A stretch of 45,186 nt of DNA from Desulfobulbus sp. (GCA_003604995.1 QZJD01000024.1:1-45186); one strand, 5' to 3'; shown: positions 35,138 to 44,153, counted from the stretch's first letter. A program made the numbers and translations. The notes: generated by a model not told the origin, from the letters alone.

Positions 35138-37258
35138 TTACGACACCGTCTCTGCTCGCCGCAATCCGATAATTTGCGATTTTCGTTGACTGTCGCTGCG
35201 CTCAGCCATGACCAGTTGATTGACGTCAAGGATCAGCGCCACGGTTCCGTCGCCGAGAATGGTGGCCCCGGAAATGCCTTCCACATTGCCGTATACCCTG
35301 CTCAGGGTCTTGATGACCGTCTGGTGCTGGCCGATAACCTGATCCACGCTGAATCCGGTCTTCTTGCCCATGGCGTTGACCAGGACCACCTTTTCAATAT
35401 CCGGCGGATCGCCTTCTATGCCAAGGGCTGCGCGGAGACTGACATAGGGAAGCGCCTCGCCGCGAAAGGTCATCATTGACCGTTCCCTGGAGCGGGCGGC
35501 TTCATCCCTGGAAAGCTCGACGCACTCATCTATGACCGAAAGGGGAATCACAAACAGCCCCTGACCGATACTCACCAGGAGTCCGTCGATGATGGCCAGG
35601 GTAAGCGGCAGCCGCAGGGAAACCGTCATGCCCTGCCCCGGTCTGCTGCTGATCCCGATGGTCCCGCGCAGGCTGTCAATGGAACGCTTGACCACATCCA
35701 TGCCCACCCCGCGTCCCGAGACACCGGTCACCTCGGCGGAAGTGGAAAAACCGGGCCGCAGGATCAGCGCGTAACACTCCTCATCGCTTAAATCGTCGTC
35801 CTGGTTGATTATCCCCTTTTCGACGGCCTTTGCCTTCAATTTTTCCGGATCAAGGCCGGCGCCGTCATCACTGATCGAGATGACCACCGACGCGCCGGCA
35901 TGTTCGGCGGCAAGATAAATAGTCCCCTTTGTTGACTTGCCGAGGGCCTCACGTTGCGACGGAGGTTCGATGCCGTGGTCGATGGCATTGCGAATGATGT
36001 GCACCAGGGGTTCATTGAGCTGATCGATCACCGTCTTGTCCAGTTCGGTGGCTGCGCCCTCGGTGATGATCTGCACCTGTTTGCCCAGTTCGCCGGCCAG
36101 ATCATGCACCAGGCGGCGGAATCTGGAAAACAGCGTGCCGATGGGAACCATCCGGATGGACATGGCGTTGTCCCGAAGTTCCTCGGTCAGCCGTTCCACC
36201 GATTCGGCGATGAGCTGCAACTCCGGATCATTGCCGCCGGCAGCCTTCTGGGAGAGACGGGCCTGGACCGTAACCAGTTCCCCGACCAGATCCACCAGGC
36301 TGTCAAGGCGGGCGGCGTCAACCCGCAGAGAGGAGGCCTTCCTGTCTCGATCGCGTTGCAGGACCTGGCGGACATGCTCTTGTTCGGAAAGGGCGGCTTC
36401 GATCTTCTCCGGCAGGACGACCTTCGCCTCCACCAGTTGTTCCCCGAGCGGTTTGTGCCTGCCGAGAAAGGTCTCCAGGACCTCCGGGGTCAGTTCGCCC
36501 CGGTCGAGCAGTATCTCGCCGAGACGACGGTAATTTTCGCATTCCATGGTCGGATCATGCTCAAATATCCTGGTAATAATGAGTTCGCAGTCGTCCTCAA
36601 TAAAAATGAACACGTCTCTGATGGCGTTTTCGTCGAGGGCCGTAGTCAGGACAATTTCCCAGGAAACGTAGCAGGCCTCCGGATCATAGTCGGCAAGCAG
36701 GGGAATGGCATCGGTCTGGACCACGATGGCTGATTCTCCCATCGCCCGCAACTCGGCCAGCAGCAGCAGCGGGTTGGTACCGGTGGCAAAGATATCCGAC
36801 CGCGGTTTAAAAAGGATACGGTAGGTGTTGAGCACCGCTGGCTCCCCGGAGGGAAACGCTGTTGTTTCCTCCTTCTTTTCAGGTTCTTCCACCTCAACCA
36901 TCTTCCTGAAACCGGCAACAATGGCCAGGGCCTCTTCATCCAGACTCTGCGTACCGCTGTCAAGCATCTCCAGAATCTTGTCCCGGGCGGAAAGGGTGAG
37001 CCTGATCAGACCGGACGTCACCGGCAGGATGCCGTCGCGCACCATATCGAGAACCGTCTCAATTTCGTGGGTGAATTCGGAAACCGCATCAAACCCGAAC
37101 ATGGCCCCTGAGCCCTTGATCGTATGCATGGTCCCGAACACCCGGTCGATCAAGCCGGCGTCCCGCGGATTTTCCTCCAATTCAAGGAGGAGGGCCTCCA
37201 GCTCTCCCAGGATATCATACGATTCTTCCTTGAAAGCCTTGATATGCCTGTCTTCCAT
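35138..37258 (-). CDS. cheA: Chemotaxis kinase CheA, system 2
   Basis: A 706-residue CheA. Domains: HPt with the His in GTMHTIKGSGAMFGF; a middle region (about 145-240, TYRILFKPRSDIF to CELIITRIFEHD) that replaces the usual P2; two short helical repeats beginning RRLGEILLDRGELTPE; dimerisation helix DSLVDLVGELVT; ATPase with N box IIRNAIDHGIE and G box GRGVGMDVVKRSIDSLRG; and a CheW-like end. No receiver is attached, in contrast to the CheA of system 1. The ATG at 37258 has GGAG at a good distance; a GTG/ATG two codons upstream is possible. Confidence 0.95.
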   Translation of the reverse strand: MEDRHIKAFKEESYDILGELEALLLELEENPRDAGLIDRVFGTMHTIKGSGAMFGFDAVSEFTHEIETVLDMVRDGILPVTSGLIRLTLSARDKILEMLDSGTQSLDEEALAIVAGFRKMVEVEEPEKKEETTAFPSGEPAVLNTYRILFKPRSDIFATGTNPLLLLAELRAMGESAIVVQTDAIPLLADYDPEACYVSWEIVLTTALDENAIRDVFIFIEDDCELIITRIFEHDPTMECENYRRLGEILLDRGELTPEVLETFLGRHKPLGEQLVEAKVVLPEKIEAALSEQEHVRQVLQRDRDRKASSLRVDAARLDSLVDLVGELVTVQARLSQKAAGGNDPELQLIAESVERLTEELRDNAMSIRMVPIGTLFSRFRRLVHDLAGELGKQVQIITEGAATELDKTVIDQLNEPLVHIIRNAIDHGIEPPSQREALGKSTKGTIYLAAEHAGASVVISISDDGAGLDPEKLKAKAVEKGIINQDDDLSDEECYALILRPGFSTSAEVTGVSGRGVGMDVVKRSIDSLRGTIGISSRPGQGMTVSLRLPLTLAIIDGLLVSIGQGLFVIPLSVIDECVELSRDEAARSRERSMMTFRGEALPYVSLRAALGIEGDPPDIEKVVLVNAMGKKTGFSVDQVIGQHQTVIKTLSRVYGNVEGISGATILGDGTVALILDVNQLVMAERSDSQRKSQIIGLRRAETVS

Positions 37259-37304
37259 AACCATCTCCGAATGAAAGGGATGTCTTTTTCCTGACGCCCC
37301 CTGC

Positions 37305-37670
37305 TCAGCCCAGGACCTTGCGCACCACTTGCAACAACTGGTCCGGCTTGAAGGGTTTGACGATCCAGCCGGTGGCGCCCGCCTCCTTGGCGGCCTGTTT
37401 CTTCTGCAGCTGCGATTCGGTGGTCAGAAAAATAATGGGAGCAAACTTATACCCCGGATCGGTACGCAGAGACCGGGTCAGTTCGATGCCGTTCATGTTG
37501 GGCATGTTCAGGTCGGTGATGATCAGGTCGGCCTTGAATCCCTTCAATTTCGCAAGGGCGTCCAGGCCGTCGGCGGCCTCGGCCACCTCATATCCTGCTT
37601 CACCGAGGGTAAAGGTTATCATCTCCCGCAGGCTGGTGGAGTCTTCCACGGTCATGATCCGTTTGCTCAT
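37305..37670 (-). CDS. cheY: CheY-like response regulator, system 2
   Basis: A 121-residue receiver: VEDSTS acidic pair, acceptor Asp53 in LIITDLNMPNMNG, Thr in FLTTESQ, Lys in WIVKPFKPDQL. GGAGGGATGGAACA precedes the ATG. Its ATG overlaps the end of the STAS gene by four bases, so the two are coupled, and cheA follows after 46 bases. It is the likely main output of the system 2 kinase. Confidence 0.94.
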   Translation of the reverse strand: MSKRIMTVEDSTSLREMITFTLGEAGYEVAEAADGLDALAKLKGFKADLIITDLNMPNMNGIELTRSLRTDPGYKFAPIIFLTTESQLQKKQAAKEAGATGWIVKPFKPDQLLQVVRKVLG

Positions 37671-38011
37671 TGTTCCATCCCTCCAACCCAGAAACAGTCA
37701 GTCCCGGAATTGAACCGGCAACCCTGCTGCATGATAAAGCCGGACACCGTACGGGCCTCCTGCAGGGCCGGCACCATAGTATTTTTGATGGTCAGCCGCT
37801 TGCCCTCGGCAGCGGCGGTCCGATGTGCCGAACAGAGCAGCTGTAAGCCGGCGAGATCGACCGCGGTCACCTGGTCCAGATCGATCTCCAGCCAATCTCC
37901 CTCGGCCAGGGCGTCCAGGAGCTTCCGGCGAAGAATTGCCGCTTGGTTGACGGTCAACTCTCCCTCCAGCAAAAGTTGGCGCTGATCATTGCTTTTTGTA
38001 TCGTTCATCAT
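37667..38011 (-). CDS. STAS domain protein
   Basis: A 114-residue single STAS domain, as in anti-sigma-factor antagonists, with the pattern LEIDLDQVTAVDLAGLQLL. The Ser that is phosphorylated in SpoIIAA-type proteins (DS.G) is replaced by Leu here (VDLAG), so it is probably not controlled by a Ser kinase; this is common for STAS proteins in Che clusters. AGGAGAACA precedes two consecutive ATG codons at 38011 and 38008. Its role in chemosensory clusters is not firmly known; it may adjust array assembly. Confidence 0.85.
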   Translation of the reverse strand: MMNDTKSNDQRQLLLEGELTVNQAAILRRKLLDALAEGDWLEIDLDQVTAVDLAGLQLLCSAHRTAAAEGKRLTIKNTMVPALQEARTVSGFIMQQGCRFNSGTDCFWVGGMEQ

Positions 38012-38057
38012 TGTTCTCCTTGCATATCTGCCCGGTGCAGGGACTGCGTGGCGCTCA

Positions 38058-39941
38058 TCAGAAAAAAATATCCTCGTCACCCCGCCGCTCCTGCTCCTCT
38101 CCAACCCGGTCGAACATATGGATCAACCGTTCCTGTTCCATGGTATACCTCTCGATCAGCTGCTTCATCTCGGCACTGTCTGAAGAAGCCGAATCCCGCC
38201 ATGGCAGAAGAGCATCCCCGACCTGTTCGACCATAAAGGCTACCGCTTGCAGACCTTCCTGAAGGTCGTGAATGAAATGCAGGCCGTCCTGTACCGCTTC
38301 AATATGGGATTCGGACACATCTATCTGCCTGGTCAAGGCGGCAAATACTTTCTCCACCTCTCGATAGGACGCATCGATCAGAGTGATATCAGCCTCCAGG
38401 GAGGTGTCGTTCGCCCCGTTGCTGCTGCGCTCCCATGTCCGGCATAATTTTTCCACCTTATGATTTACCGCGAGCTGGAGAACCTCCACATCAGCGACCA
38501 GCTCCGTGGTCTGCTCGGAAAGCGAGCTGATCTCCTTGGCCAGGACCTGGATGGTCCGGCCGCGCTGACCGAGATTACTGGCCATGATGATCGTGTTGAC
38601 CGCCTGCAGTCGTGTTTCATCCCGCATTTCCCGGACATCCTCCATGATTTCCGTCAAACGGGCGGCAACGTTTTTCGTTTCCGCGGCGGCGGCATTGATC
38701 CGGTTAATCATCCCCCTGCCCTCGGCCACGAGCTCACAGAGCTGCCGCAGGGCCTTTTTCAGGGACGCGTACAGACTGCTGAGAAATTGTTGCGGGCCCA
38801 CCGCCTTGAACTGGTTGTCCACCAGGATGGAATTCAGGCCGTTGACCTCCGAGCCGATCAGAGCAAAGGCCTGGCCGATATGCGCGTGAATGGAGCTGAT
38901 CTCTTCAACGATGTGCGTCAGCTGCCGGTGCTGCAGGTCGAGAATCAGGCCGGCCGAACCGAGGGTTTCCGGTCCGACCTCTCCTGCCTCCGGATCGCAG
39001 AGCCTGGCGATATCGGCAAAGGCCTGCAGGATATGGTTTGCCCGCTGGCTCAGGGAATCATGAAATTGAATGCTGACGACAACCTCGTTCACCTTGCCGG
39101 CAATCACCTCCGACCTTCTGCCCGCTTCACGGACCATCCTCTCGGTTCCCGCAAAAAGCTGGCTGATATCCCCGAGGGCCCGGGTCACCACCCCCCGGGC
39201 AGTTGCCGATACCCTTTCCGCGGCGAGAAGACTCGCGGTCACCGCCCGCTCCAGGGCAACCAGCTTCTTGACCGAGGCGGACAGGTCGTTTTTGATCTCC
39301 TTGGTAATCATGGCCAGCGATCCGGCCAGTTTATCGATGTCCTCGGTGACATCCTTGAACATATCTTCGCTGATCAGCTGTGCGCTGCACTGAATACGGA
39401 TATTGATCCGCACCGCTCTGAAGGATGCACCGATTCGGTCGATAACTTCGTTTATCCGCCGGCAGTCGGAAATCTGGATAATGAGGTCGCGGATCTGCCG
39501 CAGGTCTTCTTCAATCTCCTGCCGGTCATGGCTCAACCTCGCCAGGACATTCTGAACGACCTGTCCTGATCGAGCCAATGGTCCCTGCTGCCCTTCATCA
39601 CCCCGGCTGACCAGCATGGCTGCCTGCCGGATGGTTTCCGTCAGCGTGGCGGTTTCCCCGGCCACCTCACGCAGATCACGACCGGTCTGGATAAACAACG
39701 GATCGGAATCACTGCAGATAACCCGGAGTTTCTGCCCGGCTTCAGCCAGCTGCGCAGACAACATACGGCAGGCCTGATGGAGTTCCCCCGGAAAGGGAAA
39801 GGATTCGTCCTCCCCCCTCACCTCCTGATGGTCATTTTCGTTATCAGAAATCATCTTTGAAAATGCAGCAACTCTCCCTGGCTCAATCCTTCGAATCGAG
39901 GGCTGTAATGTACCGGCGAACAAAGGGCAGCCAACGATCAT
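38058..39941 (-). CDS. Soluble receptor-like helical protein of system 2
   Basis: A 627-residue protein predicted to be almost entirely helical, with no membrane segment or signal peptide. Near residues 470-515 the text ETRLQAVNTIIMASNLGQRGRTIQVLAKEISSL follows the pattern of a receptor signalling tip (L.A.N..I.A...G..G....V..E...L), but key residues are changed. Another region (VVSIQFHDSLSQRANHI, near 290) resembles the QF.D...Q motif of helical Che proteins. It opens the operon with STAS, cheY and cheA. It could be a degenerate cytosolic receptor or an array scaffold. The start is uncertain: ATG at 39854 is an alternative to 39941; neither has a strong site. Confidence 0.8.
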   Translation of the reverse strand: MIVGCPLFAGTLQPSIRRIEPGRVAAFSKMISDNENDHQEVRGEDESFPFPGELHQACRMLSAQLAEAGQKLRVICSDSDPLFIQTGRDLREVAGETATLTETIRQAAMLVSRGDEGQQGPLARSGQVVQNVLARLSHDRQEIEEDLRQIRDLIIQISDCRRINEVIDRIGASFRAVRINIRIQCSAQLISEDMFKDVTEDIDKLAGSLAMITKEIKNDLSASVKKLVALERAVTASLLAAERVSATARGVVTRALGDISQLFAGTERMVREAGRRSEVIAGKVNEVVVSIQFHDSLSQRANHILQAFADIARLCDPEAGEVGPETLGSAGLILDLQHRQLTHIVEEISSIHAHIGQAFALIGSEVNGLNSILVDNQFKAVGPQQFLSSLYASLKKALRQLCELVAEGRGMINRINAAAAETKNVAARLTEIMEDVREMRDETRLQAVNTIIMASNLGQRGRTIQVLAKEISSLSEQTTELVADVEVLQLAVNHKVEKLCRTWERSSNGANDTSLEADITLIDASYREVEKVFAALTRQIDVSESHIEAVQDGLHFIHDLQEGLQAVAFMVEQVGDALLPWRDSASSDSAEMKQLIERYTMEQERLIHMFDRVGEEQERRGDEDIFF

Positions 39942-39984
39942 TATCCAGCAAAATGCTGATCTCCCGCCATATTACCCCTCAACC

Positions 39985-40007
39985 GATTAGAAAGAAAACA
40001 TCTAATC
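39985..40007. promoter_or_regulatory. Inverted repeat upstream of the system 2 operon
   Basis: GATTAGA (39985-39991) and TCTAATC (40001-40007), perfect seven-base arms with a nine-base spacer. It lies 44 bases upstream of the first frame of the leftward system 2 operon, a fitting place for an operator. Confidence 0.4.
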
Positions 40008-40140
40008 ACAAGGGATGATACATAATGTTCAGTATCGTTTTTTTCCCGAACGAAATCAAGCAAACAGTTGATTTATTTCGCCGCTGCATGCGGCACCAGC
40101 CTCGTTGCTGCTTTTAAGCACTTTATCGTAATAGATCATA

Positions 40141-40170
40141 TTGACATTCTATTTTTAAAAAACCTATACT
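40141..40170 (+). promoter_or_regulatory. Sigma-70-like promoter before the broken receptor gene
   Basis: TTGACA (40141-40146), 18 bases, TATACT (40165-40170). It lies 67 bases before the ATG of the receptor remnant at 40238 and may now drive the intact receptor at 40841 through the remnant. Confidence 0.65.
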
Positions 40171-40237
40171 TCATAAGTATCAAATTGCGCAGATGATTGT
40201 GAACCATCAATGGGAACCGGGCAAACAAGGAGGGGAC

Positions 40238-40773
40238 ATGGGCTTCAACAACTTGAAAATGGGAGTAAAACTCGGGGTCGGCTTCGGCATCGTCGGCATT
40301 CTGTTCATCATAGTGGTCTTTCAGTACCAGCGAACCCTGACCGGCACGACCAATGCCTTTAAAAACCTGCTGCACACCAATGAGTAGATGAAGGGCCTGA
40401 TGTGGCACCGTCTACCAGGAAATAGCCCATGAGCTGGATGCCTTTTTTTGAGGAGCTTTATGTCAGGAACATGATAACCTATCACCATACCCTGCTCCGC
40501 CACGAAAAAGACTATATGCTCCGACTCGACCACAAATACATCGAAAAGTCCAATTTTGTTCTGGATGCAGACAAAGAAAACGTCCACAATTCAGTCTTGA
40601 CAGAGCAGAACAAGCAACGAATCCTCAAGGAGTACCACGCCTACAAGGACGCCTTGGCCAATATTGCCGCCATTAAAACCGAGATCGACGATCTGACCGA
40701 TAAGCCGCGGGATGTTTTCACTACGTTCGGGAAAACGCAAACAAAAATCATACAAATATTCTTATTATTTTAA
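40238..40773 (+). pseudogene. Broken N-terminal half of a chemoreceptor gene
   Basis: AGGAGGGGAC precedes ATG 40238, which opens with a typical receptor start: MGFNNLKMGVKLGVGFG and one membrane helix. A TAG stops this frame at 40385-40387. The receptor-like reading goes on in a second frame (VYQEIAHELDAFF, from 40410) and, after the seven-T run at 40443-40449, in a third (ELYVRNMITYHHTLL..HEKDYMLRLDHKYIEKS). The last part follows the pattern of helical-bundle sensor domains, with the EKD..LR..HKY signature. It ends at 40773 without a second membrane helix or signalling domain. Three lesions point to a decayed gene rather than a sequencing error. Confidence 0.82.
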
Positions 40774-40827
40774 CAATTAAACTCGCAGACCGCTTTCTGC
40801 ACAAAGAAGAGAAAAATAACGTGAAAT

Positions 40828-40836
40828 GGGGGGGGG
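40828..40836 (+). promoter_or_regulatory. Nine-G tract used as ribosome binding site
   Basis: Nine consecutive G lie four bases before the ATG at 40841. The tract is the only candidate ribosome site of this gene. Such tracts change length by slippage, which here would change spacing and strength, and an ATG at 40826 would move in or out of frame with the gene. Confidence 0.55.
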
Positions 40837-40840
40837 ATTT

Positions 40841-42934
40841 ATGAAGTGGAATAATATCAAAATCAGCCGCAAGTTACTCATCAATACCGGAATCAGCTTA
40901 ATACTAATAGCAGTTCTCAGTTTTTTCAGTATCAACGGCTTATCTCGTACTGTTCGTGACGGCATTGTTGTTGCGGATGGCAACAATCTTCGCGGTGAGC
41001 TTTTACAACGTCTAGTCGATCACTTGAACTGGGCTGGCGAGGTGGCCACATTCCTTAACGATTCTTCAATCAAAGAACTTACAGTTCAGCTTGATCACAC
41101 CAAATGCGCATTTGGAACCTGGTATTATGGAGAAGGAAGAAAACATGCAGAACAGCTATTGCCGGAACTCAAAGCCCCCCTTGACGGCATCGAGGGACCG
41201 CACCGGCAATTACATGAAAGTGCGGCAAAAATCCAGGAAATCTTCCAAGAAGCTGATGCCGAACTCCCCGCTTTCCTGGTGGCAAAGGAAAATGACCATC
41301 TAGTGTGGTCAAGCAATGTTCAGGACGCAATCCTTGAACAGAAAAACGAGACCGGAGTGGAGCTTGATCATACCAAATGCGGTTTTGGTCAGTTTATTTA
41401 CGGAGAACGTGGCCAGAAGATGAGGGCAGCCGACACCGTCCTTGCTCAACTCCATGAAGAGGTGCAAGGACCCCACAAACACTTGCATGATCATGGACAA
41501 ACCATAGAAAAAATGCTGAAAGTCGGTCAATTCGAGGAAGCAAAAAAATATTATGGTGAATCCGTGGTCGCTACCCTTTCTGAAGTCCGCGAAATTCTAA
41601 ATAAGATGGAAAAAAAGGCTACGGACAATCTCAAAGGCAAACAGGAAGCGGAACGCATTTATGCCACTGAAACCCAAAAACATCTGCATGATGTCCAGAA
41701 CCTACTCGGCCAGATGACCACCATGGCCAAAGAAAATATTCTGTCCATTGATCAGATGATATCCCGTGTCATGTCAACTCGGATTGCGGTTATTGTGATC
41801 GGCATTTTCGCCTTGGTCATCGGTATCTTTCTATCACTCCTGATTTCCCGCTCCATCACACGCCCGCTGGGCGAGGCAATCAGGATCAACAAATTAATTG
41901 GCGAAGGGGATCTTCGCTCCGAGATTACTGTGGACAGGAAAGACGAAATCGGACTACTCCTGCAATCCATGAAAAACATGACGGACAAGCTCTCCGGCAT
42001 CGTCTCCGACGTACAGAACGCGGCGGAAAACGTTGCCGCCGGCAGCGAAATGGTCAGCTCCAGCACCGAGGAGCTGTCCCAGGGCGCTTCGGAACAGGCG
42101 GCTTCGGCAGAGGAGTCATCCTCCTCCATGGAGCAGATGGTGGCCAATATCCGTCAGAATGCCGATAACGCCCGCCAGACGGAAAAGATCGCGATCAAGG
42201 CGGCCGAGGACGCGCAAGAGGGCGGGAAAGCCGTCACCGGAACAGTGACCGCCATGAAAAACATCGCCGAGAAGATCTCGATCATCGAGGAAATCGCCCG
42301 GCAGACCGACCTGCTCGCTTTAAACGCGGCCATTGAGGCGGCACGGGCCGGGGAGCACGGCAAGGGTTTCGCGGTGGTCGCCGCCGAAGTGCGCAAGCTG
42401 GCCGAACGGAGCGCCACGGCCGCCGGCGAGATCAGCACTCTCTCCTCCTCCAGTATCCAGGTGGCGGAGCAGGCGGGCAAACTGATCGAGACAATCATTC
42501 CGGACATCCAGCGCACCGCCGAACTGGTTCAGGAAATCAATGCGGCGAGTAACGAGCAGACCGCCGGCGCCGATCAGGTCAACCGCGCCATCCAGCAGCT
42601 GGATGAAGTCATCCAGCAGAACGCCTCGGTGGCCGAAGAGATGTCATCCACCGCCGAAGAGCTGACCGCCCAGGCCCAGGCGATGCAGGATGCCATGGCT
42701 ATTTTCAAAGTGGAACAAAGCGCGGGCCCGCGCAGACGCGGCAGCGGCACGACCGGCCAGAGCGGCGCGAACCTGCATGGCAAAAAAATCAACGTCGCCC
42801 ATCTCGGCGGCAAAGGCGCGCGGTCGAGCAAATCCGCCGGCACGGCTACCGCCACTGCCGACGCCAGAGGCTTCAGGATCGACCTCGGCAAGGAACAGGA
42901 GCAGGTGAGTGACGATGAATTTGAGCGATATTGA
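40841..42934 (+). CDS. Chemoreceptor with two periplasmic CZB-type zinc-binding repeats
   Basis: A 697-residue chemoreceptor. Membrane helices lie near residues 9-29 and 314-337. Between them are two repeats of the CZB pattern: [26 protein letters not shown] (about 60-125) and [26 protein letters not shown] (about 150-215). Each keeps the H..W, C..G and H...H residues that bind zinc in the CZB family. HAMP follows, then the signalling hairpin with [17 protein letters not shown]. The first 380 or so codons are AT-richer than the rest, and the change is abrupt near 41950-42000. I choose ATG 40841; an in-frame ATG lies at 40826 inside the G-rich site. Confidence 0.92.
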   Translation: MKWNNIKISRKLLINTGISLILIAVLSFFSINGLSRTVRDGIVVADGNNLRGELLQRLVDHLNWAGEVATFLNDSSIKELTVQLDHTKCAFGTWYYGEGRKHAEQLLPELKAPLDGIEGPHRQLHESAAKIQEIFQEADAELPAFLVAKENDHLVWSSNVQDAILEQKNETGVELDHTKCGFGQFIYGERGQKMRAADTVLAQLHEEVQGPHKHLHDHGQTIEKMLKVGQFEEAKKYYGESVVATLSEVREILNKMEKKATDNLKGKQEAERIYATETQKHLHDVQNLLGQMTTMAKENILSIDQMISRVMSTRIAVIVIGIFALVIGIFLSLLISRSITRPLGEAIRINKLIGEGDLRSEITVDRKDEIGLLLQSMKNMTDKLSGIVSDVQNAAENVAAGSEMVSSSTEELSQGASEQAASAEESSSSMEQMVANIRQNADNARQTEKIAIKAAEDAQEGGKAVTGTVTAMKNIAEKISIIEEIARQTDLLALNAAIEAARAGEHGKGFAVVAAEVRKLAERSATAAGEISTLSSSSIQVAEQAGKLIETIIPDIQRTAELVQEINAASNEQTAGADQVNRAIQQLDEVIQQNASVAEEMSSTAEELTAQAQAMQDAMAIFKVEQSAGPRRRGSGTTGQSGANLHGKKINVAHLGGKGARSSKSAGTATATADARGFRIDLGKEQEQVSDDEFERY

Positions 42935-43565
42935 AACACAGACCGCCGGCCCGGAGAATCCTTCCCTCCTCAAGGCCCTGGAGCGAAAGACCTATCTGAC
43001 CTTTGTCCTCGGCGACGAGGTGTTCGCGATTGATGTCCAGCAGGTTCATGAGGTGTTGGACTTTCGAGACGTTACAAAGATTCCCGGCGCGCCGGATTTC
43101 ATGCGCGGGATCATCAACCTGCGCGGCAAGGTAGTGCCGGTGGTGGACATGCGGCTCAAATTCGGGATGTCCGAAACAGAGAAAAAAATCAGCACCTGTG
43201 TCATCGTCATGGAAGTGGGCCGAGGCGAAAACCGGACAGTCATCGGGGCGCTCGCCGATGCGGTCAGAGAGGTTTTCGAGTTTGAACCGGGCCAGATCGA
43301 GCCTCCCCCCCGCTTTGGCGACAAGGGCCGCATGGACTTTATCCAGGCCATCGGCAAACGGGACGATCTGTTCATCATCATCCTGAACTTCAACAAGGCC
43401 TTTTCCACCGATGAGGTAATCATGCTCGGCAGCACCGGCGAGGCACCGGACGAAAGAAAGGAAATAGCCGAGATGTCCGGAAAGACGATTGTCAATTCTG
43501 AGAGGGCGTCCGCCACCGGCCTCGAAACAACAGCTCGGCCTTGCCAAAACGATAATGATTCTTAA
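42915..43565 (+). CDS. cheW: CheW coupling protein with C-terminal extension
   Basis: A 216-residue Che[53 protein letters not shown] and [13 protein letters not shown]. The first ~165 residues are CheW; about 50 polar residues are added at the end without recognisable features. It overlaps the 3' end of the receptor gene by 20 bases; the ATG at 42915 has AGGAG and GGTGAG in front. The overlap suggests that it serves this receptor, within system 2. Confidence 0.92.
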   Translation: MNLSDIETQTAGPENPSLLKALERKTYLTFVLGDEVFAIDVQQVHEVLDFRDVTKIPGAPDFMRGIINLRGKVVPVVDMRLKFGMSETEKKISTCVIVMEVGRGENRTVIGALADAVREVFEFEPGQIEPPPRFGDKGRMDFIQAIGKRDDLFIIILNFNKAFSTDEVIMLGSTGEAPDERKEIAEMSGKTIVNSERASATGLETTARPCQNDNDS

Positions 43566-43641
43566 ATTTTTAAATAGGAAAACGAGTAAACGTCTTCTCC
43601 TTATGCAAAATTACCATTCGCCGAGAGGCGGGAGGTGCGAT

Positions 43642-43941
43642 ATGGCAACCAGATTTTATTGCGCAAACGTGGCGGGTGAATTGGAGATATTAAGCGAAAA
43701 ACTGCACAACCTCTCCGAAAAGATCGACCGGATTCCTTCCATCGATAAATTTAAGTTGCAGCCGCATATCGATGAACTGCACATGATCATGACCGAACTC
43801 GATGACCGGCTCTGTGAAATGGTTATTTCATGCGACACGGTCGATATGCTCGACAGACGCGAAGAGTCGGCGACGTCTGGAGTTTCCTTTAATGAACCGG
43901 TCAGGAGAAATGAACTCTTTGACTATGATATCGGCGGCTGA
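43642..43941 (+). CDS. Uncharacterised small helical protein
   Basis: A 99-residue protein that I do not recognise. The ATG at 43642 has a perfect-looking GGAGG seven bases ahead; the open frame reaches further upstream, over the end of cheW, without a site. The middle (GELEILSEKLHNLSEKIDRI, then LQPHIDELHMIMTELDDRL) shows heptad-like leucines and probably forms two helices. It follows cheW by 76 bases and precedes a strong terminator, so it is the last gene of the receptor-cheW unit. It may be a small array accessory protein, but nothing in the sequence proves this. Confidence 0.7.
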   Translation: MATRFYCANVAGELEILSEKLHNLSEKIDRIPSIDKFKLQPHIDELHMIMTELDDRLCEMVISCDTVDMLDRREESATSGVSFNEPVRRNELFDYDIGG

Positions 43942-43971
43942 ATTCCTGTCGCCGCAAGCTAGGTAAAACCA

Positions 43972-44001
43972 AACAGGGGACCGGGAAACCGGTCCCCTGT
44001 T
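43972..44001. terminator. Strong terminator hairpin after the receptor-cheW unit
   Basis: AACAGGGGACCGG (43972-43984), loop GAAA, CCGGTCCCCTGTT (43989-44001): a perfect 13-pair stem. It is 30 bases beyond the last gene. Only a short T-rich stretch follows (GGTTTATCAGGGTTTT), but the stem is very stable. Confidence 0.75.
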
Positions 44002-44117
44002 GGTTTATCAGGGTTTTATTCTGACCGAGACAAGAGAGCGGGCTCATCGGAAATGGATTCTGATGACCGCAGCGAAGATGGAGAATCCTGTAATTGACAG
44101 ACTATGGAAACAAAAAA

Positions 44118-44153
44118 CCCCCTTGTTGGCAAAGGAGGGGTACAACAAGGGGG
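44118..44153 (-). terminator. Rho-independent terminator, leftward
   Basis: CCCCCTTGTTG (44118-44128) pairs perfectly with CAACAAGGGGG (44143-44153). Read leftward the stem is followed by six T (GGGGGTTTTTTG). It would end the leftward gene at 44300-44623. A small extra hairpin GCTCAC-ATA-GTGAGC lies at 44160-44174. Confidence 0.75.

Noticed and set aside
40443-40449. Phase variation at the seven-T run in the broken receptor
   Set aside because: Slippage there cannot restore the gene, because an in-frame TAG at 40385 and another frame change near 40405 remain and the signalling half is missing.
44118-44153. Integron attC or transposon end at the long inverted repeat
   Set aside because: A short loop, a perfect stem and a leftward T-run fit a simple terminator, and no integrase core site is seen.
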